Shown here: positions 1 through 8,514 of the stretch, piece by piece | How positions within the stretch are numbered: position 1 is the first letter of the stretch | Layout of the letters: each line of letters starts with the position of its first letter | Made by a program: the position numbers and the translations under genes | Source of the DNA: Leisingera thetidis | Lineage (GTDB): Bacteria; Pseudomonadota; Alphaproteobacteria; Rhodobacterales; Rhodobacteraceae | DNA length: 64,000 nt | Assembly (NCBI RefSeq): GCF_025857195.1 | Contig: NZ_CP109787.1 | Location: forward strand, 1,243,501 to 1,307,500 | Direction: 5' to 3' | Notes under the pieces: generated by a model | Told to the model about the DNA's origin: nothing | The model's database searches: none | Seen by the model: only the letters and a program-made list of their open reading frames with translations

Positions 1-899
1 TCCACCCTTGCACAGGCTTGATCGTCGATTGCGATGGCGTCGAAATAGACCCATGTGTAGCCGCCCGCGCCCCAGGTTTCCGCGGTGCGTGCGGCGGTGC
101 GGCGGGCTTCCAGTTCCAGCGCCGGATAGGAGCCGGACCAGCGCGGCAGCATATGGGTGCCGAGCGTGCGCATGTGGCGGTGGTTGCCGGGCGCGAGATC
201 GATCAGCATGCCAAATTCGTCCGCCACCCGCAGGGCCCCGCTGCTGCGGCCGGCAAACAGCGCGCAATGCGCAGCTTTCAGGAAAGGGCTGTTCCGGCAG
301 TCCTCCGCAATCGGATCCAGCAGGGCAGCGGCCCGGTCGAAATGGGCAGCACAGCGGCGCCTTCCGTGCTGCGCCGCTTTGCGCGCGGTACCGGTTCCGC
401 GCCAGGCCCAGCCGATATCGATATGCGCCAGTGCCACCAGGGCGGTCAGATAGGGGTCGCGGCGGTGCTCCGCCCGCAGGGCTTCAAAGGCCATCAGCCC
501 GCGGATCAGGGCGCGGCTGCCTGCGTCCTCTCCTTCTTCCAGCGCGTGCTCGGTGGCATGCACCACATCGGCGCGGGCGCCATAGGCGATGAGATCGGCC
601 AGCGGCAGCCCGCAGCGGGCGCTGGCACGGTTCAGATCGGTTTCTCTGATCTGCCGGGACAGCTCCTCCCAGCGTTCCTGGCGGGCCAGGAACTGGCCGT
701 GGTTCTGGGCGTCGATGCAGCGGGGATCGCCCCTGGCGCTGCAGACCGGGATCGACAGGCTGTCTTCCAGGCGCCGGGTCAGCAATTCTTCGGCTGGAGC
801 AGGTGCAGGGGCTGAGAGTGCGGCAGGGCGTGAACGGCCGGGAACCAGACCTGAAATCCGGGACAGAAGATCCCGCGCCTGTCGTGACGGTGTGAGCAT
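1..899 (-). CDS. Unrecognised protein, C-terminus cut by window edge
   Basis: A minus-strand frame opens at the ATG at 899 and leaves the window at base 1 without a stop, so about 299 codons are visible and the C-terminus is missing. I do not recognise the family. The product starts MLTPSRQARDLLSRISG, passes through a Pro/Ala-rich linker (about residues 22-38), then continues as an Arg- and Ala-rich, probably alpha-helical soluble protein with several scattered Cys. I see no signal peptide, membrane segment or catalytic motif. Third codon positions are GC-rich in this frame, and the plus-strand frames opposite look like shadows. A soluble helical-repeat protein is possible but is only a guess. 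Confidence 0.6.
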   Translation of the reverse strand, partial: MLTPSRQARDLLSRISGLVPGRSRPAALSAPAPAPAEELLTRRLEDSLSIPVCSARGDPRCIDAQNHGQFLARQERWEELSRQIRETDLNRASARCGLPLADLIAYGARADVVHATEHALEEGEDAGSRALIRGLMAFEALRAEHRRDPYLTALVALAHIDIGWAWRGTGTARKAAQHGRRRCAAHFDRAAALLDPIAEDCRNSPFLKAAHCALFAGRSSGALRVADEFGMLIDLAPGNHRHMRTLGTHMLPRWSGSYPALELEARRTAARTAETWGAGGYTWVYFDAIAIDDQACARV

Positions 900-1061
900 T
901 TGCGCTTCCTGATGAGTGGCAGCTTGTCGTTGGTCACAGTTTTGTCAGGCAATGGGGCGCAAAGATGGCGGCACTGGGGAAGTTCCGGTGCCATCCGGGT
1001 TTATCGTGCGGCGGGAGGGGCGGCCGGTTTCCAAACCCGCGGCCAATGCGGGCAGCGCAGG

Positions 1062-1517
1062 TCAGAAGGTTGTGAAATGATGGCGTTCGGTCCTGATGCC
1101 GCGCGCCTGGAATTGCGCGTCGGCTTCGGCGTGCGGCGGGGTGGCTTCCTGCGGCAGCCGGATGCGCTTGCCGCTGCGCAGGATCAGCGTGGCGCGCACC
1201 GAGAAATCCCAGCGGGTGTCAAACCGCACACGATCGATTTCGCCAAGGTCCGCCGTGCCGGTGAGACCGCCGGAGAACCACTCCACCCGTTTGCCGGAAA
1301 TCGTCAGTCCGGATAACGGGTTGCGGGCCAGATCCAGGAGCGCGGGCAGCACCGGCAGCGCCAGCAGGATCACCAGCCACAGCGCGGCATCCAGCACCAG
1401 CCAAAGCACCAGCAAGGCGGCAAGCCAGCCGCCGGATGCCAGCAGGGCCGCGGCGGAGCGGCCCCGGCGGGCGAAGCTGTAGTCCGCCGGGGCAGGTGCG
1501 TCAGGCGTGTCAGGCAT
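1062..1517 (-). CDS. Small two-helix membrane protein with cytoplasmic beta domain
   Basis: This 151-residue protein starts MPDTPDAPAPADYSFARRG. A long hydrophobic stretch (about residues 25-63, rich in Leu, Ala and Trp) probably forms a membrane hairpin. It is followed by a polar domain of alternating short strands (ISGKRVEWF, LGEIDRVRF, ATLILRSGKRIRL) that resembles the PH-like domain found in small bacterial membrane proteins. The fold assignment is inference and the function is unknown. Its ATG at 1517 overlaps the last eight bases of pepN, so the two are probably translationally coupled on one leftward transcript. The 162 bases downstream, up to the next gene, hold no clear terminator. 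Confidence 0.75.
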   Translation of the reverse strand: MPDTPDAPAPADYSFARRGRSAAALLASGGWLAALLVLWLVLDAALWLVILLALPVLPALLDLARNPLSGLTISGKRVEWFSGGLTGTADLGEIDRVRFDTRWDFSVRATLILRSGKRIRLPQEATPPHAEADAQFQARGIRTERHHFTTF

Positions 1518-4062
1518 CCAGGATCCGGGTCACCATTTCGGTGGTGTCGCGGCTGAGGTCCGGGGCATTGGCAATCCGGGTGAGCTGGGCGCGGATCAGC
1601 GACTGGCGGCCGGTGCCGTAGCGCTTCCAGGTCTGGAAAGCGGCGCACATGCGGGCGGTGGTCTGCGGGTTCAGCGTGTCCAGCGCGATCAGGTTGTCGG
1701 CCAGCAGCTGGTAGGCTTCGCCGCTGGCATGGTGGAAGCCCGCGTGGTTGCCCGCCAGCGCCCCCATCACCGCGCGGAAGCGGTTGGGGTTTTTCATGTC
1801 GAACAACGCGTGCCGGGTGAGCGCTGCGGCAGTGGCGGCGGTCTTCTCCGGCGCGGCGCAGGCGATCTGCAGGGCAAACCATTTGTCCATCACCAGCCGG
1901 TCGTCCTGCCACTGATCAAAGAAGGCCTGCGATTGCGCCGCGCCTTTCTCGGCCTTCATCAGCGCGGCGAGGGCGGCGTATTGCTGGGTCATGTTGTCCG
2001 CTGCCGCATACTGCCGCGCGGCCTGGTCGCCGCCGTCCAGCCGGGTCAGCAGCGACAGGATGCGGCCATTGAGGGCGCGCTTGCCCGCCCCCTCGGCATC
2101 CGGGACATAAGCGCCGTCGGCCGTGGTGGCCGCGTAAAGCCGGGGCAGGCTGGTTTCCAGCTGCTGCGCCAGGGTCTGGGCAAAGGTTTCGGCCGCGTCA
2201 TAGATCTTTTGCGGATCGGGGGTGAAGCCGCGCTCGTGCAGGGTCTGGGCGATATCGGCCTGGCTGGGCGGCGTCAGCACCAGCGCCCGGAAGGCCGGGT
2301 CCTGTTCATCGTCGCGCACCAGTTTCTCCAGCGCATCGAGATAGGCGGCGTCCGGCGCGCCGCCATCCAGCACCATCGTCACGCGGGTTTCCTTGGCCAG
2401 CGCGTTGCCGGCCTCCCAGCGGTTGAACGGATCGGTGTCATGCGCCAGCAGGAAGGCGCGCTCGGCATTTGTGGTCTCGCGCTGCAGGATCACCGGGGCG
2501 GAGAATTCGCGCAGGATCGACGGCACCGGCCTGGCGGCGAGGCCGTCAAAGGAGAAGCTCTGCTTGGCTTTTGTCAGTTCCAGCACTTCGGTGGCGCGCA
2601 CCTCATCGCCGTTGGGTGACAAGAGGCCGACCGCCACCGGGATCACCCGCGGCGCCTTGTCCGGCTGGCCGGGGGTGGGGGGCGTCGATTGCTCGAACGT
2701 CAGCGTGTAGGTGCCGTCGGCGTAGTCCTCAGAGACTTTCAGGCGCGGGGTGCCCGCCTGGCTGTACCACAGCTTGAATTGCTGCAGGTCGCGTCCGGTG
2801 GCATCCTCGAACACCTTCAGCCAGTCCTCGATGGTGCAGGCCTGGCCGTCGTGGCGCTCGAAATAAAGCTTCAGCGCCTTGTAGTAGTTGTCATCCCCCA
2901 CCAGCCGCTTCAGCATGCCGATCACCTCGGCGCCTTTTTCATAGACGGTGGCGGTGTAGAAGTTGTTGATTTCCTGGAATTCCTCGGGGCGCGGCGGATG
3001 GGCGAGGGGGCCGCCATCCTCCGGGAACTGGCGGGCGCGCAGGGCAATCACGTCGTCGATCCGCTTCACCGGCTCGGAGCGCATGTCGGCGGTGAACTGG
3101 GCGTCGCGGAACACCGTCAGCCCTTCCTTCAAACACAGCTGGAACCAGTCGCGGCAGGTGATGCGGTTGCCGGTCCAGTTGTGGAAGTACTCATGCGCGA
3201 TGATCGCCTCGATGCGCTCGAAATTGGCATCTGTCGAGGTCTCGGGCGACGCCAGCACGCAGGAGGAATTGAAGATGTTCAGCCCCTTGTTCTCCATCGC
3301 GCCCATGTTGAAATCGTCCACGGCAACGATGTTGAAGAGGTCGAGGTCGTATTCAAGCCCATAGACGTCCTCGTCCCACTTCATCGACTTTTTCAGCGCC
3401 TCCATGCCAAAGGCGCATTTGCCTTCATCGCCGGGGCGGACCCAGATGTTCAGCTCCACCTCCTTGCCGGATCTGGTGGTGAAGGCGCCGGGGTAGTTGA
3501 CCAGATCGCCCGCCACCAGCGCAAACAGATAGGCCGGCTTGGGCCACGGGTCATGCCATTCGGCCCAACCCTCGCCCTGGCCCATCGGGTTGCCGTTGGA
3601 CAGCATCACCGGCTCGTCGCCTTCGATGCGGACGGTGAAGGTGGACATCACGTCGGGGCGGTCGGGGTAATAGGTGATCTTGCGGAAGCCCTCGGCCTCG
3701 CATTGGGTGCAGTACATGCGGTTGGACATGTAGAGGCCTTCCAGCGCGGTATTGCCGGCCGGGTTGATCTCCACCTCGGCTTCCCAGGTGAAGGGGGTGC
3801 CGGGCACCTCGCATTTCAGGCCGCCCTCAACCAGGTCCGGCGTGACCGCCTGGCCATCGATCCGGGCCGAGATCAGCGTCAGATCCTCGCCGTGCAGAAA
3901 GAAGGTGCTGTCCGCCGCATCCGGTTTCGGGGCAAAGCGGATCCGGCTCAGAATGCGGGTGGTTTCCGGTGTCAGGCGGAAGGTCAGGTGAACGCTTTCA
4001 ACGTCATATCCGAAGGGCGTGTAGTCTTTCAGGTAGAAGGTCTGGGGCGTGTCTTTGGCCAT
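1510..4062 (-). CDS. pepN: Aminopeptidase N (M1 family)
   Basis: This 850-residue cytosolic zinc metallopeptidase removes N-terminal residues from peptides, and its length matches the E. coli-type PepN family. The substrate-anchoring GAMEN motif (FNMGAMENKGLNIF, near residue 260) and the zinc site HEYFHNWTGNR (near residue 295), with the downstream Glu in LKEGLTVFRD, are all intact. The C-terminal half is the helical bowl typical of PepN. I start at the ATG at 4062 (MAKDTPQTFYLKDY) because GGAGAG lies about eight bases upstream, whereas an in-frame ATG at 4080 lacks a good ribosome site. The downstream membrane-protein gene overlaps its stop. Upstream is the divergent control region shared with glcB. 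Confidence 0.95.
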   Translation of the reverse strand: MAKDTPQTFYLKDYTPFGYDVESVHLTFRLTPETTRILSRIRFAPKPDAADSTFFLHGEDLTLISARIDGQAVTPDLVEGGLKCEVPGTPFTWEAEVEINPAGNTALEGLYMSNRMYCTQCEAEGFRKITYYPDRPDVMSTFTVRIEGDEPVMLSNGNPMGQGEGWAEWHDPWPKPAYLFALVAGDLVNYPGAFTTRSGKEVELNIWVRPGDEGKCAFGMEALKKSMKWDEDVYGLEYDLDLFNIVAVDDFNMGAMENKGLNIFNSSCVLASPETSTDANFERIEAIIAHEYFHNWTGNRITCRDWFQLCLKEGLTVFRDAQFTADMRSEPVKRIDDVIALRARQFPEDGGPLAHPPRPEEFQEINNFYTATVYEKGAEVIGMLKRLVGDDNYYKALKLYFERHDGQACTIEDWLKVFEDATGRDLQQFKLWYSQAGTPRLKVSEDYADGTYTLTFEQSTPPTPGQPDKAPRVIPVAVGLLSPNGDEVRATEVLELTKAKQSFSFDGLAARPVPSILREFSAPVILQRETTNAERAFLLAHDTDPFNRWEAGNALAKETRVTMVLDGGAPDAAYLDALEKLVRDDEQDPAFRALVLTPPSQADIAQTLHERGFTPDPQKIYDAAETFAQTLAQQLETSLPRLYAATTADGAYVPDAEGAGKRALNGRILSLLTRLDGGDQAARQYAAADNMTQQYAALAALMKAEKGAAQSQAFFDQWQDDRLVMDKWFALQIACAAPEKTAATAAALTRHALFDMKNPNRFRAVMGALAGNHAGFHHASGEAYQLLADNLIALDTLNPQTTARMCAAFQTWKRYGTGRQSLIRAQLTRIANAPDLSRDTTEMVTRILDA

Positions 4063-4162
4063 TCTCGCTCTCCTCTGCACTGCTTCTTTTCAGGTGTAGA
4101 GGATAGGGGCAGGACTGCAAGCGGATTGGTGGCAGCAAGGGAGCAACCGGAAAAATCCGCAG

Positions 4163-4187
4163 CACTTTCTTGAAAGTCAAGAAAGTG
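4163..4187. promoter_or_regulatory. Perfect 25-bp palindrome between pepN and glcB
   Basis: CACTTTCTTGA and TCAAGAAAGTG form an 11-bp perfect inverted repeat around the 3-bp centre AAG. The site lies 97 bases before the glcB ATG and 101 bases before the pepN ATG. It is AT-richer than its surroundings and has no T-tract, and it lies upstream of both genes, so it is not a terminator of either. It is most likely the operator of a dimeric repressor or activator. glcB is usually controlled by acetate or glycolate availability, so it is the more likely target. I cannot assign the regulator. Confidence 0.6.
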
Positions 4188-4283
4188 AGTTTGGTTTCAG
4201 CGGGCGGCTGTTTTGTTGCCGATCGGAAACTTCTGTCTTAGTTAGGTTGGCATACTGTGGTGTACCGCCTAAAGGAGCAAGTC

Positions 4284-6431
4284 ATGAGCCGGGTCGAGAA
4301 ACAGGGAATTCAGGTTGCGCCGGAACTGGCGGATTTCATCGAGAAGCAGGCGCTGCCCGGCACCGGTGTCGAGGCGGAGGCGTTCTGGAAAGGCCTGGCG
4401 GAACTTGTGAACGGCTTCGGGCCGGAAAACCGGGCGCTGCTGGCCAAGCGGGACGAAATGCAGGCCCAGATCGACGCCTGGCATATCGCCAACCGCGACA
4501 AGCCGCACGACCACGAGGCCTATAAGGCGTTCCTGGCAGACATCGGCTATCTGCTGCCCGAAGGCGGCGATTTCGAAATCGAGACGCAGAATGTGGACCC
4601 GGAGATCGCCGAGGTGCCGGGGCCGCAACTGGTGGTACCGATCACCAATGCCCGCTATGCGCTGAACGCCGCGAACGCGCGCTGGGGCAGCCTGTATGAT
4701 GCCTTCTACGGCACCGATGCCATGGGCACGCCGGCGCCCGGGGGCGGCTACGACAAGGGCCGCGGCGCGCGGGTTGTGGCGCGGGCGCGGGTGTTCCTGG
4801 ACGAGGCCTTTCCGGTCGATGGCACCAGCCATGCCGATGTGCGCCGCTATTACGTGCAGGACGGCCAGCTGCTGGTCGACGACCTGCCGCTGGCGCAGCC
4901 GGAGAAATTCGCAGGCTACCGCGGCAATCCCAAGGCACCGGAATCGGTGCTGCTGCGCAACAACGGTTTGCATGTGGAGCTGGTCTTTGACCGCGCCCAC
5001 GCGATTGGCGCGCGCGACCAGGCGGGCCTGGCGGATGTGCGGCTGGAAAGCGCGATGTCGGCGATCATGGACTGCGAGGACTCGGTCGCTTGTGTCGATG
5101 CCGAGGACAAGGTGCAGGCGTACTCCAACTGGCTGGGCCTGATGAAGGGCGACCTGGAGACCAGTCTGGAAAAAGGCGGCAAGACCATCACCCGCCGCCT
5201 GAACCCGGATTTCGGCTTCACCGCGCCGGATGGCTCCGCCAGGACCGTCAAGGGCCGTGCCCTGTTGTGGGTGCGCAACGTGGGCCATCTGATGACCAAC
5301 CCGGCGGTGCTGGATCAGGACGGCAAGGAGGCCTATGAGGGTCTGCTGGACGCGCTGATCACCGTGATGATCGCCAAGCACGATCTGAAACGCGACGGCG
5401 GCAACTCCGCCCTTGGCTCGGTCTATGTGGTGAAGCCCAAGATGCACGGGCCGGAGGAAGTAGCCTTTGCCGACCGCATTTTCGGCAAGGTCGAGGACAT
5501 CCTGGGCCTGCCGCGCCACACCGTGAAGATCGGCATCATGGACGAGGAGCGCCGCACCTCGGTGAACCTCAAGGAATGCATCCGCGCCGCCAAGCACCGG
5601 GTGGCCTTCATCAACACCGGCTTCCTGGACCGCACCGGCGACGAGATCCACACCTCGATGGAGGCGGGGCCGTTCAGCCGCAAGGACTTCATCAAGCGCA
5701 AGGGCTGGATCGGCGCCTATGAGAACCTGAACGTGGATATCGGCCTGGAGTGCGGCCTGTCTGGCAAGGCGCAGATCGGCAAGGGCATGTGGGCGATGCC
5801 CGACATGATGGCGGCGATGCTGGAGCAGAAGATCGAGCATCCGAAATCCGGCGCCAACTGCGCCTGGGTGCCAAGCCCGACCGCGGCCACCCTGCACGCG
5901 CTGCACTACCACAAGGTGGATGTGTTTGCGGTGCAGGAGCGGCTCAAGGCCGGCGGCCGCCGCGCCCATGTGGACGGCATCCTGGAGATTCCGCTGGCAA
6001 CCTACCGCAAGTGGACGCCGCAGCAGATCGCCCGCGAGGTGGACAACAATGCCCAGGGCATTCTGGGCTATGTGGTGCGCTGGATCGATCAGGGGGTGGG
6101 GTGCTCCAAGGTGCCGGACATCAATGACGTCGGCCTGATGGAGGACCGCGCCACCTGCCGGATCTCCGCCCAGCACATCGCCAACTGGCTGCATCATGGC
6201 GTCGTCTCCGAAGAGGAGGTGATGGGCAGCTTGCGCAAGATGGCCAAGGTGGTGGACGAGCAGAACCGCGGCGACAACAGCTACCGCGCGATGGCGCCGG
6301 GCTTTGACACCATTGCCTTCCAGGCGGCCTGCGATCTGGTGTTCAAGGGCCGGGTGCAACCCTCGGGCTATACCGAGCCGGTGCTGCACGCCCGGCGTCT
6401 GGAGCTGAAGGCCCAGGAAGCTTCGGCCTGA
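4284..6431 (+). CDS. glcB: Malate synthase G
   Basis: This 715-residue enzyme condenses glyoxylate with acetyl-CoA to give malate, for growth on two-carbon compounds or glycolate. The length matches the monomeric G isoform (about 720), not the shorter A isoform. Family blocks are seen throughout, including [15 protein letters not shown] (near residue 265), [10 protein letters not shown], and the C-terminal block [20 protein letters not shown], whose LMED Asp matches the known catalytic base. The ATG at 4284 is preceded by AAAGGAG seven bases upstream. An in-frame ATG at 4257 would add nine residues without a ribosome site. A good terminator follows at 6482, and a GlcG-like gene lies downstream, echoing glc loci of other proteobacteria. 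Confidence 0.96.
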   Translation: MSRVEKQGIQVAPELADFIEKQALPGTGVEAEAFWKGLAELVNGFGPENRALLAKRDEMQAQIDAWHIANRDKPHDHEAYKAFLADIGYLLPEGGDFEIETQNVDPEIAEVPGPQLVVPITNARYALNAANARWGSLYDAFYGTDAMGTPAPGGGYDKGRGARVVARARVFLDEAFPVDGTSHADVRRYYVQDGQLLVDDLPLAQPEKFAGYRGNPKAPESVLLRNNGLHVELVFDRAHAIGARDQAGLADVRLESAMSAIMDCEDSVACVDAEDKVQAYSNWLGLMKGDLETSLEKGGKTITRRLNPDFGFTAPDGSARTVKGRALLWVRNVGHLMTNPAVLDQDGKEAYEGLLDALITVMIAKHDLKRDGGNSALGSVYVVKPKMHGPEEVAFADRIFGKVEDILGLPRHTVKIGIMDEERRTSVNLKECIRAAKHRVAFINTGFLDRTGDEIHTSMEAGPFSRKDFIKRKGWIGAYENLNVDIGLECGLSGKAQIGKGMWAMPDMMAAMLEQKIEHPKSGANCAWVPSPTAATLHALHYHKVDVFAVQERLKAGGRRAHVDGILEIPLATYRKWTPQQIAREVDNNAQGILGYVVRWIDQGVGCSKVPDINDVGLMEDRATCRISAQHIANWLHHGVVSEEEVMGSLRKMAKVVDEQNRGDNSYRAMAPGFDTIAFQAACDLVFKGRVQPSGYTEPVLHARRLELKAQEASA

Positions 6432-6449
6432 CTGCGGCAAACTGACCCC

Positions 6450-6464
6450 GGGAAACAGTTTCCC
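6450..6464. repeat. 15-bp perfect inverted repeat after glcB
   Basis: GGGAAAC and GTTTCCC flank a single central A, 18 bases after the glcB stop and 17 bases before the glcB terminator. With a one-base centre it would form a poor RNA hairpin, so a protein-binding site or a chance palindrome is more likely than a terminator. Confidence 0.4.
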
Positions 6465-6481
6465 TGAATTAGCGGGTAGTC

Positions 6482-6510
6482 AAAGGGGGCCTTTTGGCCT
6501 CCTTTTCCTT
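6482..6510 (+). terminator. Rho-independent terminator of glcB
   Basis: The stem AAAGGGGGCC / GGCCTCCTTT closes on a TTTT loop, with one G-T wobble, and runs into a T-rich tail (TTTTCCTTTGG). It lies 50 bases after the glcB stop and 35 bases before the next start codon, so the GlcG-like gene probably depends on readthrough or has its own promoter. Confidence 0.75.
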
Positions 6511-6544
6511 TGGTAACGCAACGTCACCGGGAGGAAGACCATTC

Positions 6545-6973
6545 ATGGCAGGGATTTCATTGGATCAGGCGCGCACCATCATCCGCGCGGCGCTGGAAAG
6601 CGGGCGCGCGCTCAAGCTGAAGCCGCTGTCGGTTGTGGTGCTGGATGCCGGCGGCCATGTGCAGGCGTTTGAACGCGAGGACGGCGCCGCACCGGGCCGG
6701 TTCGCAATCGCCCATGGCAAGGCCTATGGCGCGGTGATGCTGGGCATGGCGGGCACCGCACAGATGGCCCGGGCCGAGGCGCAGGCCTATTTCATGGCGG
6801 CGGTGAACGGGGTTTACGGCGGCCAGGTGGTGCCGGTGCCGGGCGGCGTGCTGGTGCGCGGTGCGGATGGCGCGGTGATCGGCGCGGTCGGGGTGACCGG
6901 CGATACCTCCGACAACGATGCGATTGCCGCCACGGCGGGGATCGAAGCCGCAGGCCTGCAGGGCGAAATCTGA
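6545..6973 (+). CDS. GlcG/HbpS family heme-binding-like protein
   Basis: This 142-residue protein starts MAGISLDQARTIIRAALESG and belongs to the GlcG/HbpS (DUF336) family. The family blocks LKPLSVVVLDAGGHVQAFEREDGA, FAIAHGKAYGAV and the Gly/Val-rich GGVLVRGADGAVIGAVGVTG ending SDNDAIAATAGIEA are all present. Members include GlcG of glycolate operons and extracellular heme-binding HbpS. This copy has no signal peptide, so a cytoplasmic role is likely. GGGAGGA ends six bases before the ATG at 6545; an earlier in-frame start at 6494 would lie inside the glcB terminator and is rejected. The biochemical role is unknown; position after glcB suggests a link to glyoxylate or glycolate metabolism. Confidence 0.85.
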   Translation: MAGISLDQARTIIRAALESGRALKLKPLSVVVLDAGGHVQAFEREDGAAPGRFAIAHGKAYGAVMLGMAGTAQMARAEAQAYFMAAVNGVYGGQVVPVPGGVLVRGADGAVIGAVGVTGDTSDNDAIAATAGIEAAGLQGEI

Positions 6974-6982
6974 CGGCGTTCT

Positions 6983-7016
6983 GCCGCCGCCCCGAAATGC
7001 CGGCCGGGGCGGCGGC
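6983..7016. terminator. GC-rich hairpin after the GlcG-like gene
   Basis: An 11-bp perfect stem, GCCGCCGCCCC / GGGGCGGCGGC, with a 12-base loop starts ten bases after the stop at 6973. There is no T-tract, so it may act as an mRNA 3-prime stabiliser or a weak terminator. Confidence 0.45.
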
Positions 7017-7098
7017 GCGTGGTTCCGCTGTGTCAGGGCGCTCGGATTTGCTCCGTGTGCGTGTGTGAACAGTCTGTTGCGCCGCGCTTCCTGTTGAA

Positions 7099-7125
7099 CC
7101 CTGCCATTGGCAGGGCTAGGTTTTT
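7099..7125 (+). terminator. Hairpin with T-tract in leader of the C26 hydrolase gene
   Basis: The stem CCCTGCC / GGCAGGG with an ATT loop is followed by CTAGG and five T bases, about 30 bases before the ATG at 7154. An outer pair, TTCCTG (7088-7093) and CAGGAA (7129-7134), brackets it. It is either the transcription stop of the preceding gene or an attenuator in the leader of the next one. Confidence 0.45.
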
Positions 7126-7153
7126 CTGCAGGAAACAGATTTGCGAGTGGATC

Positions 7154-7933
7154 ATGGCGCGCCCCAAGGTTGGCATTATCGGCAATTCCTATCTGATCAA
7201 CGATCAGTACCCCGTGCATGCGGGCGGCACGATGAATTCCGAAGCGATTGCCGAGGTTGCCGGATGCATGCCGCTGATGATCCCCTCGGACCCGCGTTTT
7301 GTCACCGTCGAGGAGCTGCTGGCGACATTCGACGGCTTTTTGCTCACCGGCGGGCGGCCGAATGTGCATCCTGCCGAATACGGCGAGGCGGAGACCGAGG
7401 CGCATGGCGCCTTTGACCGGGCGCGCGATGCCATCACCCTGCCGCTGATCCGCGCCTGCGTGGAACGCGGCCAGCCGTTCCTGGGCATCTGCCGCGGCTT
7501 TCAGGAGGTGAATGTGGCCATGGGCGGAACGCTTCATCCGGAAATCCGCGACCTGCCGGGGCGGATGAACCACCGGATGCCGCCGGATGGCACGCTGGAG
7601 GAGAAATTTGCCCTGCGCCATCCGGTCAGATTCACCAAGGGCGGGGTGTTCCACCGGCTGTTCGGGGCCGAGGAAGTGATGACCAACACCCTGCATGGCC
7701 AGGGGATCAAGCGTCCGGGCGCGCGGGTGATGGTGGACGGGCAGGCGCCCGACGGCACGCCCGAGGCAGTCTTTATCAAGGATGCGCCTGGCTTTACCCT
7801 GTCAGTGCAGTGGCACCCGGAATGGGAGGCGGCAGCCGATCCGGTGTCGCGTCCGCTGTTTGAGGCTTTCGGCTCGGCGGTACGGGTCTGGGCCGACGGC
7901 GTGGCGCAGGGTGGTTTTCAGAAATCTGCATAA
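7154..7933 (+). CDS. Class-I glutamine-amidotransferase-like hydrolase (peptidase C26, PuuD-like)
   Basis: This 259-residue cytosolic protein resembles gamma-glutamyl-GABA hydrolase PuuD and other gamma-glutamyl hydrolases. The nucleophile motif FLGICRGFQEVNVAMGG (Cys near residue 116) and the catalytic His/Glu motif VQWHPEWEA are intact, together with the family block TLHGQGIKRPGARV. It probably hydrolyses a gamma-glutamyl amide or peptide. No other putrescine-catabolism genes are nearby, so the exact substrate is open. I use the ATG at 7154 (MARPKVGIIGNSYLINDQ), where the family similarity begins; an in-frame start at 7019 would add 45 unrelated residues. The GNAT gene follows after 20 bases and is probably co-transcribed. 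Confidence 0.88.
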   Translation: MARPKVGIIGNSYLINDQYPVHAGGTMNSEAIAEVAGCMPLMIPSDPRFVTVEELLATFDGFLLTGGRPNVHPAEYGEAETEAHGAFDRARDAITLPLIRACVERGQPFLGICRGFQEVNVAMGGTLHPEIRDLPGRMNHRMPPDGTLEEKFALRHPVRFTKGGVFHRLFGAEEVMTNTLHGQGIKRPGARVMVDGQAPDGTPEAVFIKDAPGFTLSVQWHPEWEAAADPVSRPLFEAFGSAVRVWADGVAQGGFQKSA

Positions 7934-7953
7934 GCGTTTCAAAAGGTTCGGTT

Positions 7954-8469
7954 ATGGAATTTGATGCGGACGAGGCCCTAGCCTGCAGGCAGGGGCCGTA
8001 CAGGGTCAGGCAATTCAGAGCGGGTGACTCGGCAGCGCTGGCCGAAGTCTTCAGAGCTGCCGTGCATGGGATTGCAAGCCGGTTCTATTCCCCGGAACAG
8101 ATCAACGCCTGGTGCCCGGAGGCGCCGCCGGCCGCGGCCATCGGGCAGAAGCTGTCAGACGGGCGCGCGGCCTGGGTGGCGGTGGATCAAGCGGATGTTC
8201 CGGTTGCCTTCATCGACCTGGAATCGGATGGCCATATCGACATGCTGTTCTGCCATCCCCGCGCCGCCGGGCAGGGCGCTGCGGCGGCGCTCTACGGGCG
8301 ACTGGAAACGGCGGCACTGAGGCAGGGCATCGGGCTGCTGTACGTCGAGGCCAGCGAAGCAGCGCGCCGCTTTTTCGAGCGGCAGGGCTTTGCCGTGGAC
8401 CGGCGGCGCGAATTCGAGCGCAGCGGTGTGAAGATACACAACTACCGGATGGTCAAGATCCTCGGCTGA
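7954..8469 (+). CDS. GNAT family N-acetyltransferase
   Basis: This 171-residue protein has the GNAT fold that transfers an acetyl group from acetyl-CoA to an amine. The motif-A region reads DMLFCHPRAAGQGAAAALYGRLE, with R-A-A-G-Q-G-A in place of the consensus pyrophosphate-binding loop. The tail SEAARRFFERQGFAVDRRREFERSGVKIHNYRM is a typical motif-B end. The substrate cannot be inferred. The ATG at 7954 follows AAAAGG at reasonable spacing. It sits 20 bases after the C26 hydrolase gene in the same direction. A perfect GC-rich hairpin separates its 3-prime end from the convergent iorB gene. Confidence 0.85.
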   Translation: MEFDADEALACRQGPYRVRQFRAGDSAALAEVFRAAVHGIASRFYSPEQINAWCPEAPPAAAIGQKLSDGRAAWVAVDQADVPVAFIDLESDGHIDMLFCHPRAAGQGAAAALYGRLETAALRQGIGLLYVEASEAARRFFERQGFAVDRRREFERSGVKIHNYRMVKILG

Positions 8470-8479
8470 ATTTGCCGTG

Positions 8480-8507
8480 GCGGCCTGCGCCAATCCGGGC
8501 AGGCCGC
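8480..8507. terminator. Hairpin between convergent GNAT and iorB genes
   Basis: GCGGCCTGC and GCAGGCCGC form a perfect 9-bp stem with a 10-base loop, placed between two converging stop codons (8469 and 8515). The position suggests a bidirectional terminator, although neither side has a T-tract. Confidence 0.5.
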
Positions 8508-8514
8508 GCAGCGC

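Noticed and set aside
1021..1044. Imperfect hairpin after the small membrane protein gene, considered as a terminator
   Set aside because: The stem needs bulges and there is no T-tract; too weak to list as a feature.
4269..6440. 723-codon open frame opposite glcB
   Set aside because: Exact shadow of malate synthase G, with a His/Val/Gln-biased product.
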